The notes below the pieces were generated by a model. It was not told the origin of the DNA. It saw only the letters and a list, made by a program, of their open reading frames with translations, and did not search any database. From positions 13,584,001-13,648,000 of the forward strand of contig CM055888.1 of assembly GCA_029582165.1 (NCBI GenBank): a stretch of DNA of 64,000 nucleotides, read 5' to 3'. Shown here in pieces: positions 34,378 through 46,215 of this stretch. The stretch comes from Portulaca oleracea (taxonomy: Eukaryota > Streptophyta > Magnoliopsida > Caryophyllales > Portulacaceae). Every line of letters starts with the position of its first letter. Positions within the stretch are counted from its first letter, which is position 1. A program made the position numbers and the translations under genes.

Positions 34378-36560
34378 TTACACTTCATGAAGTTTAATTA
34401 GTTCTTTCCCAGTCATTCTCTTAGAGAGAAACTTATTCTCCAAGAAGAAAGCGTCCCGAGACACAAACACTTTGTGCTCGAAATTGCTGTAGAAGTAGTA
34501 CCCTTTGGTTTCTTTTAAATAACCCACAAAGAAACACTTTTCAAATCTAGGTGAAAGCTTATTGTTAGGTTGGACATTGATAAAAGCCTTCCAACCCCTA
34601 ATCTTGCGAAAATTTAGACTAGGAACATTTCCTCTCCATATATGATATGGTGTCTTTTTTGCGGCTTTGGTTGGAGTTTCGTTCACTATAAGGGAGGCAG
34701 TGTCAGAAGCATGCCCCCAAAAGCTAACATGTAAATCTGACTCAACCATCATCAATTGCATCATATCCAATAAGGTACGGTTCCTTCTTTCAGACACACT
34801 ATTGTGATTTGGTGTTCCGAGAGGAGTGTACGTGTTGTGAAACAATTCCACAATCTCGAAGATGGTCATAAAACTCTTGGCTCAAATATTCACATCCTCA
34901 ATCAGATTGAAGAGTCTTAATTGTCTTGTCAAGTTTGTTTTATACTTCATTCTGGAATTCTTTAAATTTTCTAAATGATTCTGACTTATGATGCATCAAG
35001 TAGACATAACCATATCTACTCAGATCATTGGTGAAGGTAATGAAGTAATTATACCCTCCCTTTGAACTTGTGCTCATAGGCCCACATACATTAGTATGTA
35101 TAAGTTTAATAAGTCACTTGCACGCTCACCAATTCTAGTAAAAGGTAATTTTGTCATTTTCCCTATCAAACATGCTTCGTAAACATCATATTTTTTGAAG
35201 TCAAAATTATCTAGAAGGCCTGCACTACGCAGTTTTTGGGTATGTTCCTGATTGATACGGCCAACCCTACAGAGGAAAAGATAGGTTTCATTCGAGTCAC
35301 ATGTTTTAAGCCTTTTGGTTTTGATGTGAAGAACATTTTTATCTAATCTAAAACATACAAACCATTCAAACAAATACATGTAGGGTAATAGATTCCATCC
35401 TTAAAACCTGAACAGACACCATTTTCAATCTCAAAGTAACAACCTCCCTTTTTTGAAACGAAAACAGAAAATCAAATTCTGACTTATTACAAGAACATAA
35501 TAACAATTATTAAGTTCAAGTCTGGAAGGTAAAGACAAACTATAAGTCATTAGGCAAACTGTAACTACTCTTTACCCGTTTCCCATGCACAGGTTTACTT
35601 CTCCCTTATTGACCCATTTGGTTTGGATTATACCCTTTACATTTCCCCACACGTGTGACTCGCAACCAATATCCAATAACCATGAAGTAATATGGTTAAT
35701 TTCAATCACATCAATACCTGACTTGTAGATCACATTTTCACTTCTTCAAGTCCTCTAGCTACTAAGGGAAGTTCCTCTTCTAGTGACCCTTACCTTTACA
35801 ATAAAACCAATCTTTGTCCTCAAAGGGCCCGATCTTAGCCTTAGATTGGGTCTGGGAAAAAACTTTGTCTTTCCCTTTCCTATTTGCCAGACTTTTCATG
35901 CTCTTGTCAAACTTCTTAAGGTTTTCTCCTCACTTACCATAAAGGAAATAGAGGTAGTTTTATGAACCAACTTAATGTTCAGGGTCTTCTGGTGCCCTTG
36001 TATGTTGCAGTTCAACTTAGAAGGTCAAACCCTTCATGCAGGGAACACAAGATGATATTCGTAGCCAACTCTTAGCTATAGAGGAAACCAAGCCTCCTTA
36101 TGTTGTCGAAGACACCAATCATCATCAACACATGAGGCCCAACAAGTTTGCCCACCTCAAGCCAAGTCGATAAGATTTAGCGGTTGGTTTCATACCTCTC
36201 AATCCGAGTATGTTCCTGGAACATACTCTTCAATTGAGTAATGATCACATATGTCGTCTTATCCTCGAAATGCTTTTGAAGATAAGGCGACATCATAGCC
36301 AACATCAAACAAGCCACCTGGACATCGTCATCCTTATGAAGTTGCCATTTGGCTTGCTCACCAAAAGTAGCAGAGAAAGTAGAATGTTTGCGTAATTCCT
36401 TTTGGTGGAACAAAGGTTAATTGGTGGAACAAAGGTTGATGGAACAAAGGTTGATGGAACAAAGGAAATTAGAACTAGGGAGCTTTTCCTTCTCAAGGAG
36501 AGAACAAAGGTTGATGGAATTGGAGTTGCTAGATGACATGCTGATTCTACACATGGCAAA
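34378..36560 (-). pseudogene. Truncated Ty1/copia element: gag, GAG-pre-integrase and part of integrase
   Basis: Minus-strand reading from right to left: a gag start near 36550, a UBN2-type gag segment DVQVACLMLAMMSPYLQKHF and QEHTRIERYETNR (36177-36340), a decayed protease region, a GAG-pre-integrase segment GLLDNFDFKKYDVYEACLIG (35074-35379), and integrase core NSVSERRNRTLLDMMQLMM, SFWGHAS, KKTPYHIWRGNVPS (34378-34869). RT and RNase H are missing because the copy ends at 34378. The region 36404-36470 has a short 14-bp tandem repeat (GGAACAAAGGTTGAT type) within gag. No LTR pair is visible. Confidence 0.75.
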
Positions 36561-37491
36561 TGGTTCATTTTAAATTTTATTCATCAAATGAAGAATTTAA
36601 ACTGTTTAATTTCCAAGTAAACACCAATTAACTCTCATTAAGTGTTTAATTAAACCATGACCCACAAGGTGCATAAATCTCAGCAGACTTTGGCCCAACA
36701 AAAACTCAAACCTAATTTCCTTTGATAAATCATCTCATGATCAATCATTCTAAATGACTCTAGGCAAAAGAAGCATATCACATTCCAAACCTTCCTCCGT
36801 TTCTCATAGCCTCAAACTATTTTGATAGCTATTATGAACAAGCCTAACTCGCACCTAACTTGTTAACGATCAATAGAATAACTCGCTTTGGCGAGACTAC
36901 CCAACTTCCAAGTGGTGTTTGCTAGGGTAGGAAATTATACATTCAAATTTTTTGACAGTTCGTTTTAAGATCCTAAACATGCGATTCTAGGTGACTCTTG
37001 CGGAAAGCATGAAAAGCGTAATAAAACAACTTGCTATAAACAATTTAAAATATAATATAAAACCCCTAGTATGGTTGCCTAGACTTCATTAAAGTAATTA
37101 ACTAAGCTCAGCTAGTCTTCAAGAACTCCTTGACATTATTCAAGAACTCCTTGAACATGCAACTCCAAGAAGTCCTTGAGCTTGCAACTCCATGGACATG
37201 TCTCCCACTTTAAAAATAAAAAATAAAAAATAAAAAATAAAAAAAAACCATCAACATCGTCGCATTAGGCTCCTACTCAACTTGATATCTTCATATTACA
37301 AGTAACTACAAGATGGCCTCATCTCATGAGGTTGCAATGATTTCAAATCAAATTTAAACAAATTAAATTCATATATTCGAAACTGATGGCACATAGGTCG
37401 TAGTTCACCCAAACCGGTACACAAAACTGTAGAACCAACTAATTAGAGTCATACTAAGAGCGCATGTGATTCAACAATTTTGGTAGCATTG
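36561..37491 (-). other. Possible copia LTR/leader, interrupted; no gene
   Basis: Lies upstream of the copia gag on the minus strand and continues across the Stowaway-like element at 37494-39286. Phrases such as 'gcggaaagcatgaaaagcg' look like a copia LTR, but there is no second copy in the window. An A-rich (TAAAAAA)n run is at 37208-37245. Confidence 0.35.
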
Positions 37492-37891
37492 TACTCCCTC
37501 CGTTCCATATTAATTGACACTTAAACTAACTTTTTTTTGTTCCAAAATAATTGTCACTTTCCATTTCCCAATACTTAATTTAATTATTTTAATTTTAATA
37601 ATTATGTTAATTTTTTACTTTTTCAATCGATAATAATTACTCTCACTCACATTCTCTCACTACCTACACCTTGGTATCCGAAAGAAGACCTTAGAAAATA
37701 GTGTTATTTAATTATGTGGATAGTTTTTTTAGGAGCAAATTAGGATTTTACCCATTGAAGTTTAATGAAAGTGGAAATTTACCCTCAAGGTTTGGGAAAT
37801 TATGTTTATCCTACTTAAAGTTTGGATCTTTTATTATTTTACTCCTTTTGTGGCGAATGACAATTTTATCCCTATAGGATGGTATGAAAAG

Positions 37892-38457
37892 TAGGGGTGG
37901 GCAAAAAAACCGTAATCTGCGATCCGATCCAAAAATTCGATTATCCGATCCGAAAAAATGGATAATTAGCGGATAATTTTTGAAGTTGGGAGATCGGTTA
38001 ACCGATCCGAATTTTTTCCTTGAATCATGGATCGGATACGGATCAAGGGTTGAAAAATTCAGACAATCTATCAGTTATCCGAAAATCCGAAAATAATTAA
38101 TTTTCAACTTTTAACCTTCAAATGTTATTTTTTGTGGTAAATTAGTAGTCATTAGCGTAGAAAATTAGAAATGTAATACAATACAAAAAGTTTACCATTT
38201 TGAACCAATTAAGATTAAAAGGACAATGATTATTATTGTACAAGTGCTTTATAATCCGTGAATATACGATTATCCGATCCGAAATTCAGTTAACCGAGAC
38301 TTTCGGATCGGATACAGATCGCAAATTTTATTATCCGACAATTCGGTTAACTGAAACTTTCTGATCGGATACGGATCATGATTTTAACTATCCAAATATA
38401 CGGTTAACCGATCCGAATTTATGATCGGATCGGTTAACCGATCCATGCCCACCCCTA
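37892..38457. mobile_element. hAT-like MITE nested in the Stowaway-like element
   Basis: 566 bp between inverted ends TAGGGGTGGGCA and TGCCCACCCCTA, with a perfect 8-bp target duplication atgaaaag (37884-37891 and 38458-38465). The interior is built from repeated GATCCGA / TCGGAT and GGTTAACCGA phrases in both orientations. Non-coding. Confidence 0.88.
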
Positions 38458-38575
38458 ATGAAAAGTCTAAAATAACCTAATTAAAAAATGAAAAGACAAC
38501 TTTACCCCTCCAAAAAATTAATCAGTTAATTTCATTGTGTGTTGCCGCCTCCTTCATGTTCAAGTTATGATTCCC

Positions 38576-38998
38576 CACTACTAAAAAATGTGTATTACCA
38601 ACCACTTTTTTCCAACCAATTTAAAATGGTCGGAAAAACTAACCATTTTAGCAACCATTTCATGTTCCAACTATTTTTCAAAAATTTTAGTGGGAAAAAG
38701 GGTTGGAAATTCCAACCAATTTTGCCGAAATGGTTGGAAAATTTTCCTACCATCCTTTTTCCTACTATTTGAAAATGGTTGAAAAAATGGTTGGATTACT
38801 AACCATTTTTCTAACTAATTTCAAATAGTAGGAAAAAGAATGGTAGGAAAATTGTCGTTGGAATTTCCAACCATTTTTCCCACTAATATTTTTGAAAAAT
38901 AGTGGGAATATGATATGGTTGCTAAAATAGTTGGTTTTTCCAACCATTTTAAATTGGTTGGAAAAAAGTGTTTGGTAATACACATATTTTAAGTAGTG
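38576..38998. mobile_element. CACTA-like foldback MITE nested in the Stowaway-like element
   Basis: 423 bp; starts CACTACT and ends AGTAGTG, with 3-bp duplication ccc on each side. Its two halves are a nearly complete inverted repeat, with AACCATTTT / TTGGTTGGAAA phrases, so the transcript would form a long hairpin. Non-coding. Confidence 0.85.
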
Positions 38999-39543
38999 CC
39001 CCGGTTGTAGAAATTTTATGTTAAGGGCAATTTTGTCCATTAATATTAATTTTATTAATAATTTGATCTGAAAAGGTTGTATTTAATATTTAATACAAAG
39101 GTTAGGTAGGTTAATTATTAGTTGATTCAAACTAAGGTAGGATAAAACTAATTTTTAAAACCTTGGGGCTAAAATCCTACTTTCACAAAACCTCAATGGG
39201 TAAAAACCTAATTAGTTCGTTCTTTTAGTTAAACCTTGGTATGTGAAACTTTTTGAAATATGTCAATCAATATGGAACGGAGGGAGTAATTAATATATCA
39301 CATATATCAAACATGTTTTAATAATCATCACCAACAGCTTACGATTGCAAGCATAAATACCAAAATCAGATTTAAAACCAAAACCCCTTTTGGAATTACT
39401 AGTCATTCTCTAATCACATTGCATGTCAAATCACATTCAGCTTAATAAAATTATAAATTTTATTAAGCTTTTTCTAGGTCCTAAACAACTTTAGGTTAGA
39501 GAATATATCGTTAACTTGAAATTCTAAGTCAGATCTCAAAACC

Positions 39544-42032
39544 TTGCACAAGACAAAATTTATGGATATTCATCTTCAGACAGTTAAAGCGAGGGAAAAG
39601 CTTGAGGATATTCAGCAGCAGCTTCTTCTCAATCCGAGCGATACAAGTTTGCAAGATCAAGAGAAAAAAACAGAAAGAAGAATATCTTATTATGCTCAAA
39701 TCTGCAAGGGCCATCATTGGACAACAGAGTAAGCAGGAAACGACAGTGTATGGGAATACTTGTTCCAAAGTATTTTTTGCAAGAATGAAGCAAAGAAGGG
39801 TAGAAAATACTATCTATAAAATTACAGATCAACATGGACAACAATTTCAAGGGTTTGACAGTGTGGGTCTTGCCATGGCCCAACATTATGAGGGTCTGTT
39901 GGGTACCACTTCTGAGAGAATGCCCATTGATCAAGATGTGATTGACATGGGGCCAAAATTGAGTGTTGAGCATCAAGTAGAACTGTGTAAAGGTTTCAAC
40001 GACAAAGAAATAAAAGAGGTATTTTTTTCTATTCCAAATACAAAATCGCCTGGTCCTGATGGTTTTAGTAGTGGTTTTTACAAAGAAGCTTGGCCTCAAA
40101 TTGGGAGCCTTATTTGTTGTGATGTGAGGGAATTCTTCAATACTAGGGTTATGTCGGCTGCTCTCACCTCTACTATTTTGACTCTCATTACTAAGAAGGA
40201 TGCTCCGAGTCTAACAACTGATTTTCGGCCTATCGCTTGTTGTAATGTGTTCTACAAGAGTCTTTCCAAGTTACTAGCTGCGAGATTGAAGCAAACATTG
40301 CCTATTCTATTAATGAAGTTCAAGCCGCTTTTGTTCCGGGGAGGGAATTGCTTCATAACATTCTGATGTGCCAGGATTTGGCCAGAGGTTTCAACAGGAA
40401 GACAAGCCTATCCAGATGTATTTTCAAAATTGACCTTCAAAAAGCTTTCGACAGTGCGTATTGGGAATTCATTCATGAAATTCTTGTTGCTTTTAAATTC
40501 CCTCCTCAGTTCATTAATTGGGTCCTTAGCTGCATCACTACACCAACATACACAATTCAGATAAATGGCGGCACCCATGGCTATTTCCATGGGAAAAAGG
40601 GTTTGAGATAGGGGGATCCGATTTCTCCTCTTTTATTTGTGCTCTCGATGGAATATCTTACTAGAAGATTGGCTTTTGCTGCGCAAAAACTTGGCTTCAA
40701 ATTTTTCCCTCGGTGCAGGAAACACAAGATAACCCACTTGATCTTTGCGGATGACTTGATGGTTTTCACTGCAGCTGACTTACACACTATAAATTAGGTC
40801 ACTGAAGCGCTTGAGCATTTTAGAACTACTTCTGGGTTGACTACTAATGCAACTAAGACCACTGTCTTGATCAATGGGGTGTAGAGACATATAAAGGATC
40901 AGATTCTGCAAAACACGGGTTTCACTGAAGGAAACATGCCTTTCATGTACCTTGGAATGCCTGTCACAGATGGCAAGTTGGGGAAGCTGGATTGTAGTAG
41001 GCTTGTTGAGAAAATTGCTTCAAAAATAAAGTGTTGGGAGAGTGCAAACATATCATATGCTAGAAGGATTGTGCTTATAAACAATGCCCTGCTGGGGTTT
41101 TTACTTACTGGGCTTCTATTATGATAATTCCTACAGCTGTTGTGAATCAAATCACCAACATATGTAGGGATTTTCTTTGGAATAATCGAGGACAGCGCAA
41201 GCCCTCGCCCATCAGTTGGAGCACTTCGTGTAGACCCAAAAGGCCGAAAGCCATGGTGTACTTGGCCTAAAGAATCTGCAACTATGGAATAAAGCTCTCA
41301 TTTATAAACAAGTTCGGGTCATCACTGATCACAAGGAATCCTTGTGGGTGAAATGGGTCCATGAAAGGTATATTAAGGATGGGGATTGGTGGTCATACCA
41401 GCCAAGGGCCGACGCTTGCTGGTATTTCAAGAAATTGTGTCGGGTTAAAGATGAGATGAAAGGGGTTGCCAATACCCGGGACACTTACAAGCCAAAGGAG
41501 GGGTACAAGAGCTTTCAAAGACAAGATGATAGATGGCCATGGGTCGGAGTAGTCTGGAACAATCTACAACTCCAAGACACTCCATTTGCTCCTGGTTGGT
41601 CATGCATGGTAGGATTTCTGTCAGGGCCAGGCTGAAGAAGCATCAGCACAATATTGACATCACCTGTCCGTTATGTCATGATCATGAAGAAACAATACAC
41701 CATATTTTCTCTGACTGCCAATTCTCCACAACCATTAGGAGGAAACTGCAGGGAAGGCTGGGAATATCAGAGGCAATGGACTGGGATCACTGGTGTAATA
41801 AAATCATAGCAAAAAAGGGGGCCAAAATGGAAGAGGGAGATCACAGCTTCTGGGCACAATAGTTACCTCTATCATACCTGGATGGCCAGAAACAAGAAGA
41901 TTTTCAAAAACAAAATAGAGGAGCCGGATCAAGTTTTCAAAACTTTGAAGTTTCACCTCCGTGATAGAATTTTGTATCTTAATAGCAAGACTAGAAAATA
42001 TGCAAAGTGTATAGATACAATATGTGCCTAGG
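39544..42032 (+). pseudogene. L1-type LINE ORF2 fragment (reverse transcriptase, zf-RVT)
   Basis: A 5'-truncated ORF2. Visible in order: SPGPDGFSSGFYK (about 40050), DFRPIACCNVFYKSLSKLLA (40230), then after a frameshift near 40310 KIDLQKAFDSAYWEF (40430), GLR-stop-GDPISPLLFVLSM with a TAG at 40609, the catalytic IFADD (40741-40755), MPFMYLGMPVTDGKL (40936), and a zf-RVT C-terminal segment CPLCHDHEETIHHIFSDCQF (41666-41725). The two catalytic Asp are kept. Several stops and at least two frameshifts make it inactive. No endonuclease domain and no poly-A tail; the 3' side meets a Helitron-like end. Confidence 0.85.
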
Positions 42033-42331
42033 TTGTAACTGATGGGTATTGCCCGTATTTTGGTACGTACAAAGGGTGAGGATCGAAATATGTGGATTCT
42101 AATGAGGACATATTGGGAAACCTATAATTGATTCTATTTAATTTTTTTAATAAAAATTATGTAGTATTAATGTGTGTATTAATGTGTATATTTACATTGA
42201 TGGCTCTTCTTTATTTTCCTTTTTTACTTTTATATGTATTATTCTTTTTATTTTTCATTGTTGCTTTTTCCTTTATTCTTTTAGATATAATCTCAATAAT
42301 ATTTTTTACAATGTGTATGGTTTATTTGCGT

Positions 42332-42360
42332 CCCGTGCAACACACGGGTCTAAGTACTAG
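42332..42360 (+). mobile_element. Helitron-like 3' terminus
   Basis: A hairpin CCCGTGCAACACACGGG (42332-42348) is followed nine bases later by CTAG and then T. A GC-rich 16-20 bp hairpin just before CTRR, with insertion before a T, is the plant Helitron 3' signature. The 5' end was not found with confidence; the AT-rich stretch from about 42131 may be the body of a short non-autonomous copy. Confidence 0.6.
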
Positions 42361-43020
42361 TTTACTCAATTTCCAAGCTAAGCAAATTTTATTCCGAATT
42401 CAAAAGATACTATAGTAATTTGAATATTATTCGTAACGTTTCCAAAAAGTCTACAAATAATCATTTTATGCCCTGATAATTGATTTGCAAGCTAATTTCA
42501 AAAATTCACTTTTCCTTCGTTTATAGAAATCCTGAAATCACCCAGTGACTAGCTGAAATTAAATCCAGCTTAATCACATAATGCAACAAAAATTGAAATT
42601 TAAGTCCAAACGCTTAAGACCCCAATATCAAATCTCCTAATGATTGATATATCAAGAATTTTTTTGAGATAATGTAGGGCACGGGCGTGACATCAAATGT
42701 CACGACTGTGACATTAATTGGCCTAAAACAAATCTTAATTTCCCAAGTAGGTCACGAACACAAGAGAGGCCACAGACGTGACATCCAACATCACAGTCGT
42801 GAGCATCAACTTGGATAAGGGGGCAACGAGTTTCTCCAAGGTCATGGACGTGACACCCCTTGTCTTCCACAAAGGGATAAAACGCCAGCTGCTGGTTACG
42901 GACGTGACATCCCATGTCATGGTTGTGACACCCTTTCCGAGTTTAGAAACCCATGAATGATCAAACATCAAATAAACCCAATCAATTAATAACTAATCAC
43001 ACACCCAATGTTCATCAACT
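42361..43020 (-). mobile_element. Ty3/gypsy remnant, continued at 50730-50854 and 63868-64000
   Basis: The flanks of the LINE (43036-50714) and of element B join into one older sequence. At its right end the minus strand shows a PBS-like TGGTATCAAAGACGC, so it is read as the 5' part of a minus-strand gypsy element. No gag or pol is left here. It contains the dyads at 42682-42935. Confidence 0.4.
42682..42935. repeat. Dyad repeats of the type CGTGACATnnnATGTCA
   Basis: CGTGACAT-type dyads start at about 42686, 42777, 42849 and 42903. The best copies are CGTGACATCAAATGTCACG and GACGTGACATCCCATGTCAT, each followed by a 'gactgtgac' or 'ggttgtgac' echo. Spacing is 91, 72 and 54 bp. Confidence 0.6.
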
Positions 43021-43052
43021 ATAAACATGATTGTTATAAGTAGAGAGAGAGA

Positions 43053-44932
43053 ATGAGAGTGAGAGAGCAAGGGAGAGAGAATGAGGGTGAAGGCTGGAGA
43101 TCGGGAAGAAGTAACTGGAGTAGTGGGCTCAGAGCCTCCATTTTTGTTGGGAATCTGCCCAAAAACTTTGATAAACATGGTTTTAGGGGTGTGTTTGAGA
43201 GATGCGAAAGGGTCAAGGCTATTGTCATAATGGCGAATAGAGGAAACAAACCAAATTATGGTTTTGTTCACTTTTGGAGACAAGAAGATGCGATCAGAGG
43301 TCTTCAACAAATGAATTAGAGAGTGATAAGAGGAAGGAGAATTGTAGTGGAGTGGGTGAGGAGAAAGGAATACATAGGAAAGAGTAGACAGCTGTGGGTC
43401 AAGAAGAATTCAAGGCCAGGGAATGTGCAGGAAACAAATAACAGTGGGACTCGCATAAGAGGAGAGACAAAGGAAGACTTTCAAGAATGGCTGAGATTGT
43501 TTGTACTAGCTAAGAACCCAGAGACTTAGCGTCTCTTTCTTATTGATGATGCATAATTTCAGTCCTGCATCAAAGATCATGGGGTTAAGTGGTGTAGAAT
43601 TCATAACCACCCTCACATCGACTGAAGAAATGGAAGAGACTATGCTAGATCCAAAGGAGCTGAACGACTGTTTTATTGGCATCCGAAGATGGTCATTGTA
43701 CGAAACAGCAGAGACTAGAAGAGTTTGGGTGGATATCACCGGAGTTCCCCCCCCCCCCCCCATGGATGGTGTTGGGAGAATTTTGAGAAATGTACGCAGC
43801 CTTGGGGGAAACTTGTGACACTCGGAACAAACATAAGATCTACAAATTAGTTTGAAGTGATGAATGGTCTCATTTTAACTGATATATTACGAAAAATAAT
43901 TGTCAAGTCATTTTAGATATCCTGAATTGTTCATATAAAGTTTTCATTAGAGAATTTCAGTCTCAGTTTATTCCATCAAGGCAAAGTACGGATATGATAG
44001 GAATTAATGATGATTCAAGTGATGATGATGTACCAAACGATGATACAAATTCAGTAGATGGGAGTCTTGATAGGAGGCGCAACAATGATGTGGCCATAAA
44101 TTGAGAAACACCAGTTGAAGCTTTAAAAATGCCAGGGTTTGCAAGTTTAAGGACTGACGATGGAAGGTCTTTCTTAGTACTTCACTCGGATACCAATTCA
44201 AACGTCATCCTGGAGCAGCTATCCAACAGTGGATTTTTGGAGGAAGTTTGAAGGTTAGATAAACAGACAAATACTTTAAAAGAGGAATTAATGAGAGCTT
44301 TGGGAATGCAAAAGTGGAGGGACATTATCATATCCCAAGAAGACCACATAGGAAACATGAAAAAACAAGGAGAAAACTCTATTGAAATTGGGCGAGCTTT
44401 GGCCGAAATTCCTATTATTAATGACCCTGAATTAGCAAGTTTAATAGTTATTATTGAATTTGAAGGGATTCCAACAGAATAAATAATTGATCAAGGTGAG
44501 TCCCAAGAAGTGGTTTTCAAAGACAATAATGAGCCGCTACTGCTGGGAATGAGAGAGACAAATGAAGTAGGACATGTCCAAGTATCTCACGAAAAGGCTG
44601 AAGAAAGCAATTAGATCTCAAGTGAGGATGCTTTGTCAAATATAAGGAGAATTATTGCTGAAAAAGTAATCAAATTTGGGTGGGATACCCGGTTCATGAA
44701 AGCAAAGGAACACATCAATGACATCAATGCTGCTGAGTATTTTGAAGCCAAATTGTCATCAAAGAGAGGTAGAAAAAGGAAGAATAACAAAAATTTTAAA
44801 GTAAGAGGCATCAATACACACCTTAATCTCTGTAAAATGAGAAGAGTGAAGTGGAAGGTGAGGGGTGTAGGGTCGAGCAAGAAGAACAAGTACACAAAGA
44901 CCTTAATCAACAAGGAAAGTACTGAGATTTAG
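43053..44932 (+). pseudogene. LINE ORF1 remnant with an RRM domain
   Basis: After an R/E-rich start comes an RNA-recognition motif: RNP2 SIFVGNLP (about 43140) and RNP1 KPNYGFVHF (about 43249), ending in IRGRRIVVEWVRR. A TAG interrupts the RRM right after LQQMN (43318). Downstream frames carry IRRWSLYETAETRRVWVDIT (43681-43740), typical of the middle part of RRM-type plant LINE ORF1, and Asp/Ser-rich and Lys-rich C-terminal segments (44020-44932). A run of 14 C at 43747-43760 and several stops and shifts break the frame. The protein would bind element RNA. Confidence 0.7.
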
Positions 44933-45230
44933 GGGTTGCTAGAGATGAAGCATGCAAAGTACAACCAATGGAAGAGAGGCATGTACGAGGAATGAATGAT
45001 GTGTGATTGCTATCCCAGCTAAGGTGAAGGCTGGTGGTGTTATAATTTTGTGCGAAAGCTTGGGCAGTTGAAGCTTGAAACTAAGTCATGGAAATGACTG
45101 TAAATGAGCACTAGGAGCTCTTAGATGAAATGTGTACGAAGTTGGTGGTACCCAATTTGCCATTTGTGAAATCTCTATTTCTTGATTGGCTTGTTCCAAT
45201 AAAAGCTAAGAGCATAGAGGATCAAAATTG

Positions 45231-45619
45231 TGTTGGAAAAATCAAGGCTGCTGGGAAAGAAACGAATCAAGGCTGTGGAGAACACAAGAAAACTGAGCCG
45301 TGCAAGAACCACTACCTTGAAAGCGATTACGGCCCGACCTCGGTGCCAATCGGAATTGTCGGTCGCTCCCCAAGGTTAACTCAGATTATCCCGGGACACG
45401 TGCACTCGTGGCCAAGGATATGGAGTATGCAAAACTGTGTGCCCAGAAGGGAAGAGGAGAGGAGAGGTGAGGAGAGGAGAAGAGAATTGTATTCGATGAT
45501 GAACACAGTCCTCCAGAGGCTCCAATTTATAAGAGAAACTGGAAGCCAACAGCCACAAAAAAACAGGAACTAAAAGGAGATAAAAAGGGGGAAACAACTA
45601 TTTTTAGCCATTACCAACA
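45231..45619 (-). repeat. 3' LTR of the copia element
   Basis: 389 bp, nearly identical to 49898-50346. It has a GAGAGGAGAGG purine repeat. It lacks the extra 50-60 bp present at the outer end of the other LTR but has 12 bases ('gccgtgcaagaaccacta' region) missing there. Confidence 0.9.
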
Positions 45620-45631
45620 ATCCCCCACTAA
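45620..45631 (-). other. Polypurine tract of the copia element
   Basis: TTAGTGGGGGAT on the minus strand, adjacent to the inner end of the 3' LTR. About 580 bases of 3' untranslated region separate it from the RNase H stop. Confidence 0.75.
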
Positions 45632-46215
45632 TGGCTTACAAAGTAGTCAAGAAAAGAAAAGGAAAAACTGGGCAAAACAGGTCAGATACTTAGGTGTCAA
45701 TATCTTTCGATTTGAATTGACACATTAGTGATGTGAGGCAACAGTCAATAATCTAACAAGTGGACTAGGCCTTGAACTTGGAAGACTTTGATTGAGACCC
45801 CCACAACACGTATCAACCTCTGAGAAAAACATACTCGCGATAACAACATTTGCGCCTTTATGGCCATGCGCACACCTTGGGACTCATAAGTGCTCTAGAG
45901 AGATAGCCCAAATCTCTCATAGAAGGCGGCCAAACCTTCACACTTACGTAGGTAATTCCATCAAGTCTATCTCAACATAAACCACCACAAATGTGACTAT
46001 GGAATTATTAAGAGCAATTAGCTCATCCTTACAATAAACAATCGGTGAATCCTTCAGTGCGTCTCACAAGCATCCCCCACAAAGGGCGTGGATTCATTAA
46101 GAGAATAATCTCAACCTTAGAAGCACTACTTTGCACCATAGGGATAAGGATGTAGTGCACCTCGAAGATTAGTATGGTTTCGTTGGACCAAATAATTGGT
46201 ATCCACCATACCTCT

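Larger units (their letters stand above)
37494..39286. mobile_element. Stowaway-like (Tc1/mariner) element carrying two other MITEs
   Basis: Ends with inverted repeats CTCCCTCCGTTCCATATT and AATATGGAACGGAGGGAG, flanked by TA on both sides (37492-37493 and 39287-39288), the Stowaway signature. Without the two nested MITEs it is about 790 bp. Inside is a second pair of inverted repeats: 'ttaggattttacccattgaa' near 37740 and its counterpart near 39180-39220, hinting at a further nested foldback element. No transposase. Confidence 0.8.
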
